DNA from: Parafilimonas sp.
GTDB lineage: Bacteria; Bacteroidota; Bacteroidia; Chitinophagales; Chitinophagaceae
Assembly (NCBI GenBank): GCA_025927795.1
Contig: JAICKT010000013.1
Location: 1-24,434 of the forward strand
Direction of reading: 5' to 3'
Length of the DNA: 24,434 nucleotides
Part shown: piece after piece, positions 8,866 to 17,142 of the stretch
Layout: the number at the start of each line of letters is the position of its first letter
Position numbering within the stretch: the first letter of the stretch is position 1
The notes under the pieces: model-generated
What the model was told of the DNA's origin: nothing
Databases searched by the model: none
Seen by the model: the letters and a program-made list of their open reading frames with translations, nothing else
Program-made: the position numbers and the translations under genes

Positions 8866-10359
8866 ATGAAGATAAAGTACTTGATTATTTTTTTATGTTT
8901 ATCTGCCAAAATATTCAGCCAAACCCAAATGAGTTTTGGCTTGAATTCAAAATACTATGATTCATCTCTCACAGCATTGATAAATTCTGGGAAAAATTTT
9001 AGTGGCTTTGCAAAAAATTATTATATAAGGTTTTTAAGATATCCTGGAGGGCTTGAATCAAGAACTTATTTTTGGGATAAGCCTTCACTAACTCCACAGG
9101 CACGATTACTTTATGCAAATGTTCTTAGAGTAAAATCGCCCGATAAATTGAATAAAGCAAAGCATAATGAACAGCTATCTGAAAATGGTTCTGCTGTTGT
9201 AAGCGTTGCTCAATATGGAAACTTTTTAAATTTTTGCAAAAAGAATGATGTTACTCCCATTATCGTTTTAAATACATGGTATTATCATGATGAAAATAAA
9301 GTTTACGCAATTTGTTCAGATGACAAGTTAGACGATCCTAAGTGGGATCAAATTCTTGATAATATTAAAAAACAAATTGAATACACACACACGGTATATA
9401 ATGCAACAGTTTATTGGGAAATCGGTAATGAAGATAATCATATTTATTCTGCTGAAATATATTCACAAATTGTAAATAGGTATGCTTCCGTTATAAAAGC
9501 AAGCTTTCCAAACGATAAAGTTTTAATTAATTTTTCAAACCCAACAGGTAAAAAAATTGAGGCTAACTGGAATGAAAATGTGATAAACGCTCTTGCATCT
9601 TCTAAAGCAATTAAATATATTGATTTTATAGCACCACATTATTACAGAGGTTTTAAAACCGATGAAAATTATAAAAGCATGGTTAACTCCGATGATATTG
9701 CAGCAAGATTTAAAAAGCTTAATATTTTTGAAGAAACTCAACGCTTTGATCAAACTTTGCACGAGTATCCAAATATCCATATCTTTTTTACAGAATTTGG
9801 ATTATTTCCAAAGGTTACAAATCCCAATTATAATTCTCAGTTAGAAGGCTTACTTATGCTTTATTACCTTATGGAATTTAATGCAAGCAAAAGGGTTGAT
9901 GGAATTATAAGGCACGGTTTTACGCAAACGTCTTCCGGATTTTATTTTGATAATAATACATTCAAACAATTGAAATATAATTTTAATCCTGAAGATGATA
10001 AAACTTATAACATATTTAAGTACATACCTCCCAAAGCAAAAGTTGTAAAAATATTTTTTGATAATAATCCCATCAAGGCTACCAAGTTTGTAGAAACAAA
10101 TTCTTATTCTTATACAGTAAGCACCTTTTCTAACAGTAGTGCTTGTATTATTAACCTGATAAACTTTGGAGGAACACCGGTAAATTTCGATATAAAGGAC
10201 ATTCTTAATAATATGGCAGGTGAAAAGCTAACACTTACAACATATAGATTTGCTGATTTGAATAATAAACAATGGAGTAATAATAAAACTTCTTTAGAGT
10301 TTACTTCAACAGTACAATTACCTTCTTATTCTTATTCCGTAATTAATACAGCAAAATAG
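8866..10359 (+). CDS. Secreted clan GH-A-like glycoside hydrolase (GH51/GH39/GH79-like fold)
   Basis: A predicted periplasmic or secreted sugar-cleaving enzyme. The ATG at 8866 gives 497 residues beginning with a signal peptide (hydrophobic 5-17, likely cleavage near Ser18-Gln19). A TTG at 8857 is an unneeded alternative. Clan GH-A signs are RYPGG at 58-62, a strand ending in WEIGNED with Glu189 as candidate acid/base, and FFTEFGLF with Glu310 as candidate nucleophile. After about residue 390 the protein looks like a C-terminal beta-sandwich, as in GH51- and GH79-type enzymes. I cannot assign a single GH family. Being directly downstream of the polymerase, it may trim, release or edit the polymer, as hydrolases encoded in exopolysaccharide loci often do. 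Its substrate may be an unusual sulfated or L-sugar polymer. Confidence 0.75.
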   Translation: MKIKYLIIFLCLSAKIFSQTQMSFGLNSKYYDSSLTALINSGKNFSGFAKNYYIRFLRYPGGLESRTYFWDKPSLTPQARLLYANVLRVKSPDKLNKAKHNEQLSENGSAVVSVAQYGNFLNFCKKNDVTPIIVLNTWYYHDENKVYAICSDDKLDDPKWDQILDNIKKQIEYTHTVYNATVYWEIGNEDNHIYSAEIYSQIVNRYASVIKASFPNDKVLINFSNPTGKKIEANWNENVINALASSKAIKYIDFIAPHYYRGFKTDENYKSMVNSDDIAARFKKLNIFEETQRFDQTLHEYPNIHIFFTEFGLFPKVTNPNYNSQLEGLLMLYYLMEFNASKRVDGIIRHGFTQTSSGFYFDNNTFKQLKYNFNPEDDKTYNIFKYIPPKAKVVKIFFDNNPIKATKFVETNSYSYTVSTFSNSSACIINLINFGGTPVNFDIKDILNNMAGEKLTLTTYRFADLNNKQWSNNKTSLEFTSTVQLPSYSYSVINTAK

Positions 10360-10469
10360 TTTATTGGTATAGGCGATTAAGTACAAGGGTTAAAAAATTT
10401 AAAGGAAATAAAGATTCAAAAAAAGTAGCAAAAGCTGCATCTGAACAGCAGAAGTATAATTTATAAAAT

Positions 10470-11456
10470 ATGGAAGGAGATATACTTTTCGTTTCTCAAA
10501 AGCAGAAAAGAGGCGGAGCAATATACGAAGACCAGGTAAAGAAGATTTTAGAAAAAGAATCCAATCTGGATGTTTTAGAACTTAATTTTCAAAAAAACAA
10601 GGTTCTATTTTTTAATAAGTTTAAATATTTTTATCAAATAAAATCTCATCACCCTGGCAAGCGATACAAAACACTAATTACAAATAAAGCAGGTGTTTAT
10701 GCCGGAATTTTAAGCAGGAAATGTGATAAGAAAATTCTGATACTGCATCATTATTATGGTGATGAAAATATTTATCCCTTCGTAAATATTTTTTTAAAAA
10801 ATAGGTTGTTGTCTAACCTTAATAAATTTAATTCTGTAATAGTTGTGTCGGAATACTGGAAGAAATATTTTAGCAATTATATAAGCGAAAAGAAAATTGA
10901 AATAATTTATAATTCGTTTGATGTTGATAAAATAAACAGTATTAAGAAAGACTTAAACGTGCAATCTTTTAAAAGAAAATACAAAATTCCCGATAAAAAA
11001 ATTATAGTATATGCAGGAAATGCTTTAAAAATAAAAGGCTATGAAGAGGTGATTAACCAATTAAAAAATGATGATGAATATTTTGTTATAACCTCAGGTA
11101 ATAAGGATAAAAATGCCGTCATTCAGCATTTGCATTTGATACTTGATTATACAGAATACATTCAATTATTATGCAGTGCAGATATAACAATTATTTTATC
11201 AAAGTTCCAGGAAGGCTGGAACAGAATTGCGCATGAATCGTTGATCTGCGGCAAACCTGTAATTGGAACCAGTGTAGCAGGCATGGGAGAATTATTACAA
11301 AAAGCCAATCAAACTATTTGGAAGGACGGCGATAATTTGCAGGAATTAATTAAAAGTTCAATTGATAATAATAAGAAAACTAATCATGGTGAAAAATATG
11401 CATCACAATATAATCTTGAATATCTTAAAAAGAGGTGGGTGTCAGTTTTAACTTAG
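10470..11456 (+). CDS. Glycosyltransferase family 4-like protein
   Basis: Predicted to add one sugar to the growing lipid-linked repeat unit in the cytoplasm. The 328 residues form a GT-B layout. The N-terminal half begins VSQKQKRGGAIYEDQVKK, with the Gly-rich loop of retaining GT4 enzymes. The C-terminal donor half opens with KKIIVYAGNALKIKGYEEV and contains EGWNRIAHES, an E-x7-E motif with Glu248 and Glu256, then the CGKPVIGTSVAGM segment typical of GT4. The middle is shorter than in many GT4 enzymes (usually 350-400 residues). Donor and linkage are unknown. ATG at 10470 follows a 110-base gap after the hydrolase that may contain a small decayed coding remnant. Confidence 0.85.
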   Translation: MEGDILFVSQKQKRGGAIYEDQVKKILEKESNLDVLELNFQKNKVLFFNKFKYFYQIKSHHPGKRYKTLITNKAGVYAGILSRKCDKKILILHHYYGDENIYPFVNIFLKNRLLSNLNKFNSVIVVSEYWKKYFSNYISEKKIEIIYNSFDVDKINSIKKDLNVQSFKRKYKIPDKKIIVYAGNALKIKGYEEVINQLKNDDEYFVITSGNKDKNAVIQHLHLILDYTEYIQLLCSADITIILSKFQEGWNRIAHESLICGKPVIGTSVAGMGELLQKANQTIWKDGDNLQELIKSSIDNNKKTNHGEKYASQYNLEYLKKRWVSVLT

Positions 11457-11493
11457 TAAATAGCTATCTGCTTAAATTCTTAATAATTAAACA

Positions 11494-12336
11494 TTGAAAC
11501 AAGTAAGGGTACTGTATATAATGGGGGTTGGAAGAAGTGGCAGCACAATATTAGGTGTTGTATTGGGCAATCTTAAAAAATATTTTTTTGGCGGCGAAAT
11601 GCATTTGTGGATTGAAAGCAGAGGAGTTCCCACAGAAAGAGATTATGCCATTGAATACTGGAAAAAAATTGCCGATAATATACCTGAGCGTGAAGATTAT
11701 TTTAATACGGATTTTGATAAGCAGTTAGAATTTCATACTGCATTGCCTGCAATATTTGGTTCCGGAAAAATGCCGGTAATAAAAAAATTTCATACAATGT
11801 CACAGGAGCTTTTTACATCTGTACAGAAAGTATCAGGGTGCGATGTTGTAGTGGATTCATCTCATTATCCACTTAGGGCTTATTGGCTAAATAAAAACCC
11901 TGCACTTGATATGCACTATATTTATTTATATAGAAATCCTGTTGATGCTATTAATGCGCTAATGAAAAAAGATGTTGAGCAAACACCTAAAAGTTTTTTT
12001 GGTGCTAATTTATATTTGTTTTGGGTATCGTTATTATCAAACATAGTTTATGCTGGTCTTCCAAAATCTAAAAAAATGAAGCTGAGGTATGAAGATCTTA
12101 TTAAAAATCCTGGTGGTGTTATAAATAATGTACAAGCAAAATTGCATACGAACCAGGAAACAATAGATTTTAATAATTTAAGTACAGGATTTATTTTTAG
12201 AGCAAACCGAATACGTCTTTATAAAACAATTAAGCTGGAAACACAGCTAAAAAAATCTCAAATGAACCCTTTTTTGAAAGTCATTGTGTACCTGCTGCAT
12301 TTCCCATTTATACTTTTAAATCCAAGAAAATATTAA
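11494..12336 (+). CDS. Sulfotransferase family protein with atypical 3'-phosphate motif
   Basis: The 280-residue protein opens with VRVLYIMGVGRSGSTILG, a clear 5'-phosphosulfate-binding loop (Gly11 to Gly20). Later features are the conserved VVVDSSHYPLRA segment, seen in Sulfotransfer_3 members at the position of the usual GDKTP, the strand YIYLYRNPVDAINAL, and LRYEDLIKNPGGVI. In the RNPVDAINA stretch the residue eight after Arg147 is Ala155, where the other six sulfotransferases here have Ser. This could weaken 3'-phosphate binding or reflect a subfamily. The start is TTG at 11494: the first ATG (11521) would cut off the beta-strand leading into the loop. A C-terminal hydrophobic stretch (LKVIVYLLHFPFILL) may touch the membrane. 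A 25-base gap leads to the next sulfotransferase. Confidence 0.85.
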   Translation: MKQVRVLYIMGVGRSGSTILGVVLGNLKKYFFGGEMHLWIESRGVPTERDYAIEYWKKIADNIPEREDYFNTDFDKQLEFHTALPAIFGSGKMPVIKKFHTMSQELFTSVQKVSGCDVVVDSSHYPLRAYWLNKNPALDMHYIYLYRNPVDAINALMKKDVEQTPKSFFGANLYLFWVSLLSNIVYAGLPKSKKMKLRYEDLIKNPGGVINNVQAKLHTNQETIDFNNLSTGFIFRANRIRLYKTIKLETQLKKSQMNPFLKVIVYLLHFPFILLNPRKY

Positions 12337-12361
12337 TTCATTTCAATACTCATAATTATTA

Positions 12362-13111
12362 ATGGTAATATCTGATAAATATAGGTATGTATTCGTAGAG
12401 CTGCCTTTAACAGGGTCAACAGCAATTAGCAACGAATTATGCGAAATGTATGATGGAAAAAAAATTTTACGCAAACATTCAAAGTACCAGGAGTTTCTAC
12501 AAGTTGCATCAGAAGAACAAAAAAAATATTTCGTTTTTTCAGGCATCAGAAATCCTATGGATTTGGTAGTAAGTGAATTTCTGAAAAAAAAGAATAATCA
12601 TAAACAGCGTTATACAACACCTTCCGAATGGCGCAGAAATGGTGGTACTTTATCTGATAAAGAATTACAGCTTTACAAGGAAATAGTAGAAAAAAGTATG
12701 AGTTTTCAAGACTACTTTAAAAAATATTTTACACTGCCATACGATAATTGGAGCAGTGTGGCGCATAAAAATTTTGATTTCATTATCCGGTTTGAAAACT
12801 TAACAAGCGATTTTAATAATGTTCTTAAAAAACTTAAAATTGAGCCGGTAAGGCAACTTCCACAGATAAATAAAACCTCAGCAAAGGAAGATTATATTAA
12901 ATATTATACGTCTGAAATCAGAAAAAAAGCAGTTTTTGTTTTTCAACCTTTTATGAAAAAATGGAATTATAGTTTTCCCGTGGACTGGAACGTAAAAAGA
13001 AGTAACATTAATTCATTTGCGCTGTATAAACTGCTTGGAGTTGCAAAAAAAGTGTATTGGAAAAATACAAAAAGTAAATCAGCACCTGCCGTTGCAGAAG
13101 AAAATAAATAA
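12362..13111 (+). CDS. Sulfotransferase family protein, type A copy 1
   Basis: The 249-residue protein is a close relative of the one at 16324: both start MVI, share FVELPLT/FIELPLT, KH..Y..FL..AS.E..KY, RNP.D..VS, NWS....K.FD.II.FENL.. and a C-terminal FVF.PFM..W.Y.FP..WN block. The fold order fits Sulfotransfer_2-like enzymes: strand-loop VFVELPLTGSTAI (10-22), 3'-phosphate motif IRNPMDLVVS (Arg63, Ser71), and an FENLTSDFNNVLKKL acceptor-side helix. The loop has Leu16 where the usual PKTGT/PKTAGT motif has lysine. It lies 25 bases after the preceding sulfotransferase and 4 bases before the next. No signal peptide is visible. Acceptor unknown; activity with PAPS is inferred from fold and context. 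Confidence 0.78.
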   Translation: MVISDKYRYVFVELPLTGSTAISNELCEMYDGKKILRKHSKYQEFLQVASEEQKKYFVFSGIRNPMDLVVSEFLKKKNNHKQRYTTPSEWRRNGGTLSDKELQLYKEIVEKSMSFQDYFKKYFTLPYDNWSSVAHKNFDFIIRFENLTSDFNNVLKKLKIEPVRQLPQINKTSAKEDYIKYYTSEIRKKAVFVFQPFMKKWNYSFPVDWNVKRSNINSFALYKLLGVAKKVYWKNTKSKSAPAVAEENK

Positions 13112-13115
13112 GAGA

Positions 13116-13871
13116 ATGAAATATGAAAGCATTATAATTCTTGGCTTTAAACGATCGGGTACTTCTTTGTTACGAGTGTTGCTTAACTCACATCCGGCAA
13201 TAGCAATTGGCCCTGAGATAAAATTTATGCAGGATGCAGTAAAAAAATACCCCGCTACATTAGAAGAATTTAAAAAAATTTCGGAACGAGAAACACCGGA
13301 TTTTGAATACACTGATGAAACTCTTTCTGAGATATACAATTCAAGTAAAACTGCCGATGAATTATTTCGCAAATGGTGTATAAAATATAAAGAAAGAACA
13401 GGAAAAAAAATATGGGGCGATAAAACACCTCAAAACTTTAAATATCTGAAGTTATTAAGTAATAAATTTCCTGATGCTTTATACGTGCACATTGTACGCC
13501 ATCCTTACGATGTAATGATTTCATCTAAGAAACGGCAACAGTATCATGGTTTGCATACAATTATGGGATGGTTTGTATCAAACTGGAAAGTAAAGTTTGT
13601 AAAAAATAAAAATTACATGTTCTTAAAGTATGAAGATTTTGTAAATGATCCTAAACTGTATATTGATAAAATATTAGATAGGTTAGGTGTTGAAAAAATT
13701 GATGTGCTTTCAATATACCAGGAACTCCATCATGGAAAAATTGCAAAAGGAGATTCGTGGAATAAACCAATTGAAGCTAAAGCACGCGATGAAAAAGTTT
13801 TATCAGCAAAAGATAAATTTCTTATAAACTTAATCTGCTTTCCGTATTTAAAGAAATATGGATATTTGTAG
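13116..13871 (+). CDS. Sulfotransferase (Sulfotransfer_3-like), type B copy 1
   Basis: The protein has 251 residues from ATG 13116. An upstream in-frame ATG at 13017 would add 33 residues overlapping the preceding gene; it is rejected because MKYESIIILGFKRSGTSLL starts exactly at the first strand, 4 bases after the previous stop. Motifs are the 5'-phosphosulfate loop GFKRSGTSLL (10-19), HPAIAIGPEIKFM, WGDKTPQNF (GDKTP 101-105), VRHPYDVMISS (Arg128, Ser136) and LKYEDFVNDP. All are present and in order, so this looks like a fully functional PAPS-dependent enzyme. Its C-terminus (GDSWNKPI ... KKYGYL) is mirrored by a decayed fragment ending at 17550. Acceptor sugar and position unknown. Confidence 0.88.
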   Translation: MKYESIIILGFKRSGTSLLRVLLNSHPAIAIGPEIKFMQDAVKKYPATLEEFKKISERETPDFEYTDETLSEIYNSSKTADELFRKWCIKYKERTGKKIWGDKTPQNFKYLKLLSNKFPDALYVHIVRHPYDVMISSKKRQQYHGLHTIMGWFVSNWKVKFVKNKNYMFLKYEDFVNDPKLYIDKILDRLGVEKIDVLSIYQELHHGKIAKGDSWNKPIEAKARDEKVLSAKDKFLINLICFPYLKKYGYL

Positions 13872-13947
13872 TTTTTGTTTTTGATAATCACATTAAATAA
13901 TCATTAAAGCAAATGCGGGTAAGAGTTAATAACCTGGATTAGAAAAA

Positions 13948-13961
13948 TTTAAACGTTTAAA
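13948..13961. repeat. 14-bp perfect palindrome upstream of a sulfotransferase start
   Basis: TTTAAACGTTTAAA is a perfect palindrome without spacer, ending four bases before the ATG at 13966. It could be a small operator, but at this A/T content such a palindrome can arise by chance, and I saw no second copy. Confidence 0.3.
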
Positions 13962-13965
13962 AAAT

Positions 13966-14865
13966 ATGCCTGATTTTATTTTTATCGGATCTTTTAAATG
14001 CGCATCTTCTTCTTTTCATTATTACTTAAGCCAGCATCCTGAAGTTTTTACTTCTACAAAAAAAGAAACTGGATTCTTTAGTCTGCATTATAGTAAAGGA
14101 ATGGATTTTTATGCGCAATTTTTTGAAGGTGCAAAAGATAATCAGATACTTGGCGAAACAACTCCAACTTATTGCTTCCTGCCTTATGTGGCAGAGAGAA
14201 TACAAAAACATTATCCAAACGCAAAGCTCATTCTTTGTTTAAGGCATCCTGTAGAAAGAGCATTTTCAAGTTGGCTGATGGCTACCGGTTTAGGCAGAGA
14301 ACGTTTGCCCTTTGATGAAGTAATGGAAAAAAGTAAGCGCATATTATCAGTTATGAAACAAAAACTTACTGATGAAAATGCTGAACAATTCTGGATTGAT
14401 AATAATCCCAATGCCAAATTTGCTCCACTTGAAATTACTTCAATCATTGCAGGGCAATATGCTGAAATGCTTAAACTATATTACAGATATTTTAAACCGG
14501 AACAAATAAAGGTTATTTTATTTGAAGATTTATATAAAAAAACAGATGAAACACTTTCAGATATTTTTAGTTTTCTTGGTGTAGATTCTACCTTTATTGT
14601 ACCTAACAAAGAATCCGTAAACTTTTACTTTGATAGAACAGCAAATGAAATTACTTATAAAATTTTTGGCTTAAAAACCGGGCGTTTAATTATAGATGCG
14701 ATACCAAAATCGTTTAAACTAAAATTAAAAAAAATATGGAAGAAGCCGTCTCCTAAATTAACTATAGAACAACGTGCCAAATATTGGGAGTATTTTAAAG
14801 ATGATGTAGTTGAATTAGAGAAATTAACAAACAGAGATTTATCACATTGGAATCCCAGCAAATAA
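13966..14865 (+). CDS. Heparan-type sulfotransferase domain protein (Sulfotransfer_1), type C copy 1
   Basis: The 299-residue protein resembles the heparan sulfate O/N-sulfotransferase branch. FIFIGSFKCASSSFHYYLSQ holds the 5'-phosphosulfate loop with the catalytic-type Lys11; the following residues are C-A-S-S-S instead of the common x-G-T-T/S. KKETGFFS, GETTPTYCF, AKLILCLRHPVERAFSSW (Arg93, Ser101) and IKVILFEDLYKKTDETL follow in the order of that family, and a C-terminal VVELEKLTNRDLSHWNPSK closes it. The LRHPVERAxS signature is very characteristic. Its last 20 residues are echoed by the fragment ending at 18682. A 94-base gap separates it from the preceding gene. The convergent gene downstream is 214 bases away. 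Confidence 0.9.
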   Translation: MPDFIFIGSFKCASSSFHYYLSQHPEVFTSTKKETGFFSLHYSKGMDFYAQFFEGAKDNQILGETTPTYCFLPYVAERIQKHYPNAKLILCLRHPVERAFSSWLMATGLGRERLPFDEVMEKSKRILSVMKQKLTDENAEQFWIDNNPNAKFAPLEITSIIAGQYAEMLKLYYRYFKPEQIKVILFEDLYKKTDETLSDIFSFLGVDSTFIVPNKESVNFYFDRTANEITYKIFGLKTGRLIIDAIPKSFKLKLKKIWKKPSPKLTIEQRAKYWEYFKDDVVELEKLTNRDLSHWNPSK

Positions 14866-15079
14866 TAGAATGTAGTTAACTGATTTTTTGTGAAATTATA
14901 ATAAGAGAACAGATTTTATGTAAAAAATTTTTCCGAATCAGCAATAAAAAATGCGAGTAAGCAACATAGCAAAGAAGGCAGAAAGTTGACTTATAATTTT
15001 TTTAAATAAAATATTGCAAAACTTAGCAATAATAAACTTTATCTATCGTATCGAAATATCGAATAGTTAATAATTAAGC

Positions 15080-16090
15080 TTATAAATTTTTTTCTAATGC
15101 TGTCATTTTTTCTTTAAAGGCTGCAAGCTGATTATTATTTTCTGTACTAAGTTTTTCTTTTAGTTCCTTAAGTTTTCTTTTTAATTCAGTTTTATTGTTT
15201 AGTGCAATACGAACACCATTTGCTATAGAAGGACCATCACTGTTTACAAAAACCGGAGCATCTTTATACAATCTGCGGGTTGTAGCTATATCAGAAATCA
15301 CGAGCGGAATATTTAGAGCAATCGCTTCTGATGCACCACTTGGTTGTGTGCCTTCCCTCGTAGTTAATACAATGGCTGCTGCTGCGTTGGCATAAAATGC
15401 ATTAAAATCTTCCTCATTTAAAAAACCTGTTAAGTGAAGGTTTAAAGGAACATTTTTTTGCTGTTCTTTTGGCATCCGTTCGGCAAACCAGGTACAGGCA
15501 AATAAAACATCTGGTAATAATTTCATTGCGTTAAATAATTCCTCCATAGGCTCATCGCTTGCAAAGCTGCCGGGAATAATAACGTATTGTTGCTTCTTAA
15601 TTTCAATATTAGCAATATTCTCTATTGTATCATTTACTTTTATTTCCGGTATCGGATCCCGAAGCAAAAAAACAGGTAAGTTCCAGTTTTTAACCTTTTC
15701 CAAAATATCTTCATTATGTACAAAGACCGTGTTTGCCTTGTATAATAATTTTTTTGCAAATGGTAGTTTTATCCAAACCGAATCATAAAACGTTGTATTA
15801 TGGCAATCTGCTATAAAAATCGCTTTTTTTAGTTTGCAATACAATACAATAGGATATAAAGGAAGCGTAGGTGCAACCTGTACAAATATTATTTTTGCTT
15901 TGGTGCTAAATAATATTTTAAATGTTTCAGTCAATTTAAAAATATAAGAAACGGGTTTGTAATATTTTGATTTTTCTTCCCATTTATAATGTATATAATA
16001 CATATCCAAATCAAAATATTTAGCTAAGGATTCTGCCCTTCTCTGATAAGCAACCCATGCAATACTTATACGTATATTTTTATACTCCAT
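15080..16090 (-). CDS. Glycosyltransferase family 4-like protein (opposite strand)
   Basis: The only gene on the minus strand. The 336 residues start MEYKNIRISIAWVAYQRRAESLAKYF, with an N-terminal acceptor half rich in aromatic residues. The donor half contains KKQQYVIIPGSFASDEPMEEL, LHLTGFLNEEDFNAFYANA and TREGTQPSGASEAIALNIPLVISD. The latter is a GT4-type nucleotide-sugar site; the two glutamates (246 and 255) are spaced E-x8-E rather than the classic E-x7-E. Predicted cytoplasmic sugar transfer; donor unknown. It faces the sulfotransferase at 13966 tail to tail and diverges from the one at 16324 across a 233-base gap, so it needs its own promoter. Its orientation suggests separate acquisition or an inversion. 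Confidence 0.78.
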   Translation of the reverse strand: MEYKNIRISIAWVAYQRRAESLAKYFDLDMYYIHYKWEEKSKYYKPVSYIFKLTETFKILFSTKAKIIFVQVAPTLPLYPIVLYCKLKKAIFIADCHNTTFYDSVWIKLPFAKKLLYKANTVFVHNEDILEKVKNWNLPVFLLRDPIPEIKVNDTIENIANIEIKKQQYVIIPGSFASDEPMEELFNAMKLLPDVLFACTWFAERMPKEQQKNVPLNLHLTGFLNEEDFNAFYANAAAAIVLTTREGTQPSGASEAIALNIPLVISDIATTRRLYKDAPVFVNSDGPSIANGVRIALNNKTELKRKLKELKEKLSTENNNQLAAFKEKMTALEKNL

Positions 16091-16323
16091 TAAATTATTT
16101 TAAAAATGTTTTGTGTATACTATTTTATGAAATTAAAATTAATGATTGAATAAGGTTGCAGTTATTAGTGCAGATATTTGTTGTAAAATATGGTTCATTA
16201 GTGTATTTTACTTTTTTAAATTAGGTCTCAAGCCTATATTGCAATGATAAGAAATATCTGTAGCAACTGAAAAGCACTTTATTTAACCCTTTTAAAAATA
16301 AGTTATAAAATTTTTCTGCAAAT

Positions 16324-17070
16324 ATGGTGATAGATCGCAAAAATAAATTTGTTTTTATTGAATTGCCATTAACAGCAACGTCTGCTATATCAAAAGAAAT
16401 AAGAGACATGTATGGCTGTGAATCTTTTTTAAACAAACATGCCACATATCGTAATTTTTTAAAAAAGGCTTCACCTGAAGAACGAAAATATGCAACTATT
16501 GGCAGCATGCGCAATCCGTTAGACCAAACGGTTAGCATGTATTTTAAATATAAAAATGATAAAGAACTTGGTGAGCGGTTTTCTACAGGCAAGAATAAAT
16601 TTAGCAGACGTAATGGTACAATTTTAAGACGCTTACTATCCTTCAACAGGCATAAATCAAGAGCAAACTATGTGATCCGCAATAATGCAACATTTGAACA
16701 GTTTTTTCTTAAATTTTTTAAATTCCCATTTAGCAACTGGAGCATATTAGATCACAAACGGTTTGATTATATTATTCACTTTGAAAATCTTGTAACAGAT
16801 TACAGAAATGTATTTACATCAGCTGGACTTTCTTTACAAAGAGATTTGCCACTGTCTAACAAAACACCGGGACGAAGTAAAGATTTCTGGAGCTATTACG
16901 CAACAGACAAAATAAAGAGAAGAGCCAAATTTGTATTCGGTCCTTTTATGCGTTACTGGGGCTATCAATTTCCTGAGTCATGGAATAATATTAAAGAACC
17001 ATGGTATGGTCAAGTATTATATAACATCACAAATATTCCCAGTAAAATTTACTGGCGTTACCTTATGTAG
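16324..17070 (+). CDS. Sulfotransferase family protein, type A copy 2
   Basis: A 248-residue paralogue of the gene at 12362, with identities spread along the whole length, including the C-terminal RRAKFVFGPFMRYWGYQFPESWN. The loop is VFIELPLTATSAI (10-22): Leu16 again stands in place of lysine, and the Gly18-Ser19-Thr20 of copy 1 is Ala-Thr-Ser here, so the phosphosulfate loop is more divergent. The 3'-phosphate motif MRNPLDQTVS (Arg63, Ser71) is intact. It carries an extra basic insert around residues 88-118 (FSRRNGTILRRLL) compared with copy 1. A partial degraded copy of this gene lies immediately downstream. The preceding 233 bases contain no gene and no promoter I can support. Confidence 0.75.
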   Translation: MVIDRKNKFVFIELPLTATSAISKEIRDMYGCESFLNKHATYRNFLKKASPEERKYATIGSMRNPLDQTVSMYFKYKNDKELGERFSTGKNKFSRRNGTILRRLLSFNRHKSRANYVIRNNATFEQFFLKFFKFPFSNWSILDHKRFDYIIHFENLVTDYRNVFTSAGLSLQRDLPLSNKTPGRSKDFWSYYATDKIKRRAKFVFGPFMRYWGYQFPESWNNIKEPWYGQVLYNITNIPSKIYWRYLM

Positions 17071-17142
17071 TATGTTGAAAAAAGTAATGGCATAAATTAT
17101 AACTGCATCATCATAGCTACAACTGCAATTTGTATAAATTAC

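Noticed and set aside
13017..13115. Upstream in-frame ATG extending the type B sulfotransferase by 33 residues.
   Set aside because: The extension lies entirely within the coding end of the previous gene, has no family similarity, and the ATG at 13116 starts exactly at the first beta-strand.
15044..15065. Clustered TATCG units (CTATCGTATCGAAATATCGAATA) between convergent genes.
   Set aside because: There are only three short direct units without hairpin potential or a T-run; I see no support for a terminator or protein-binding array.
16221..16646. Long open frame on the minus strand across the start of the type A copy 2 gene.
   Set aside because: It is antisense to a gene with clear paralogue conservation, and its own translation shows no recognisable domain.
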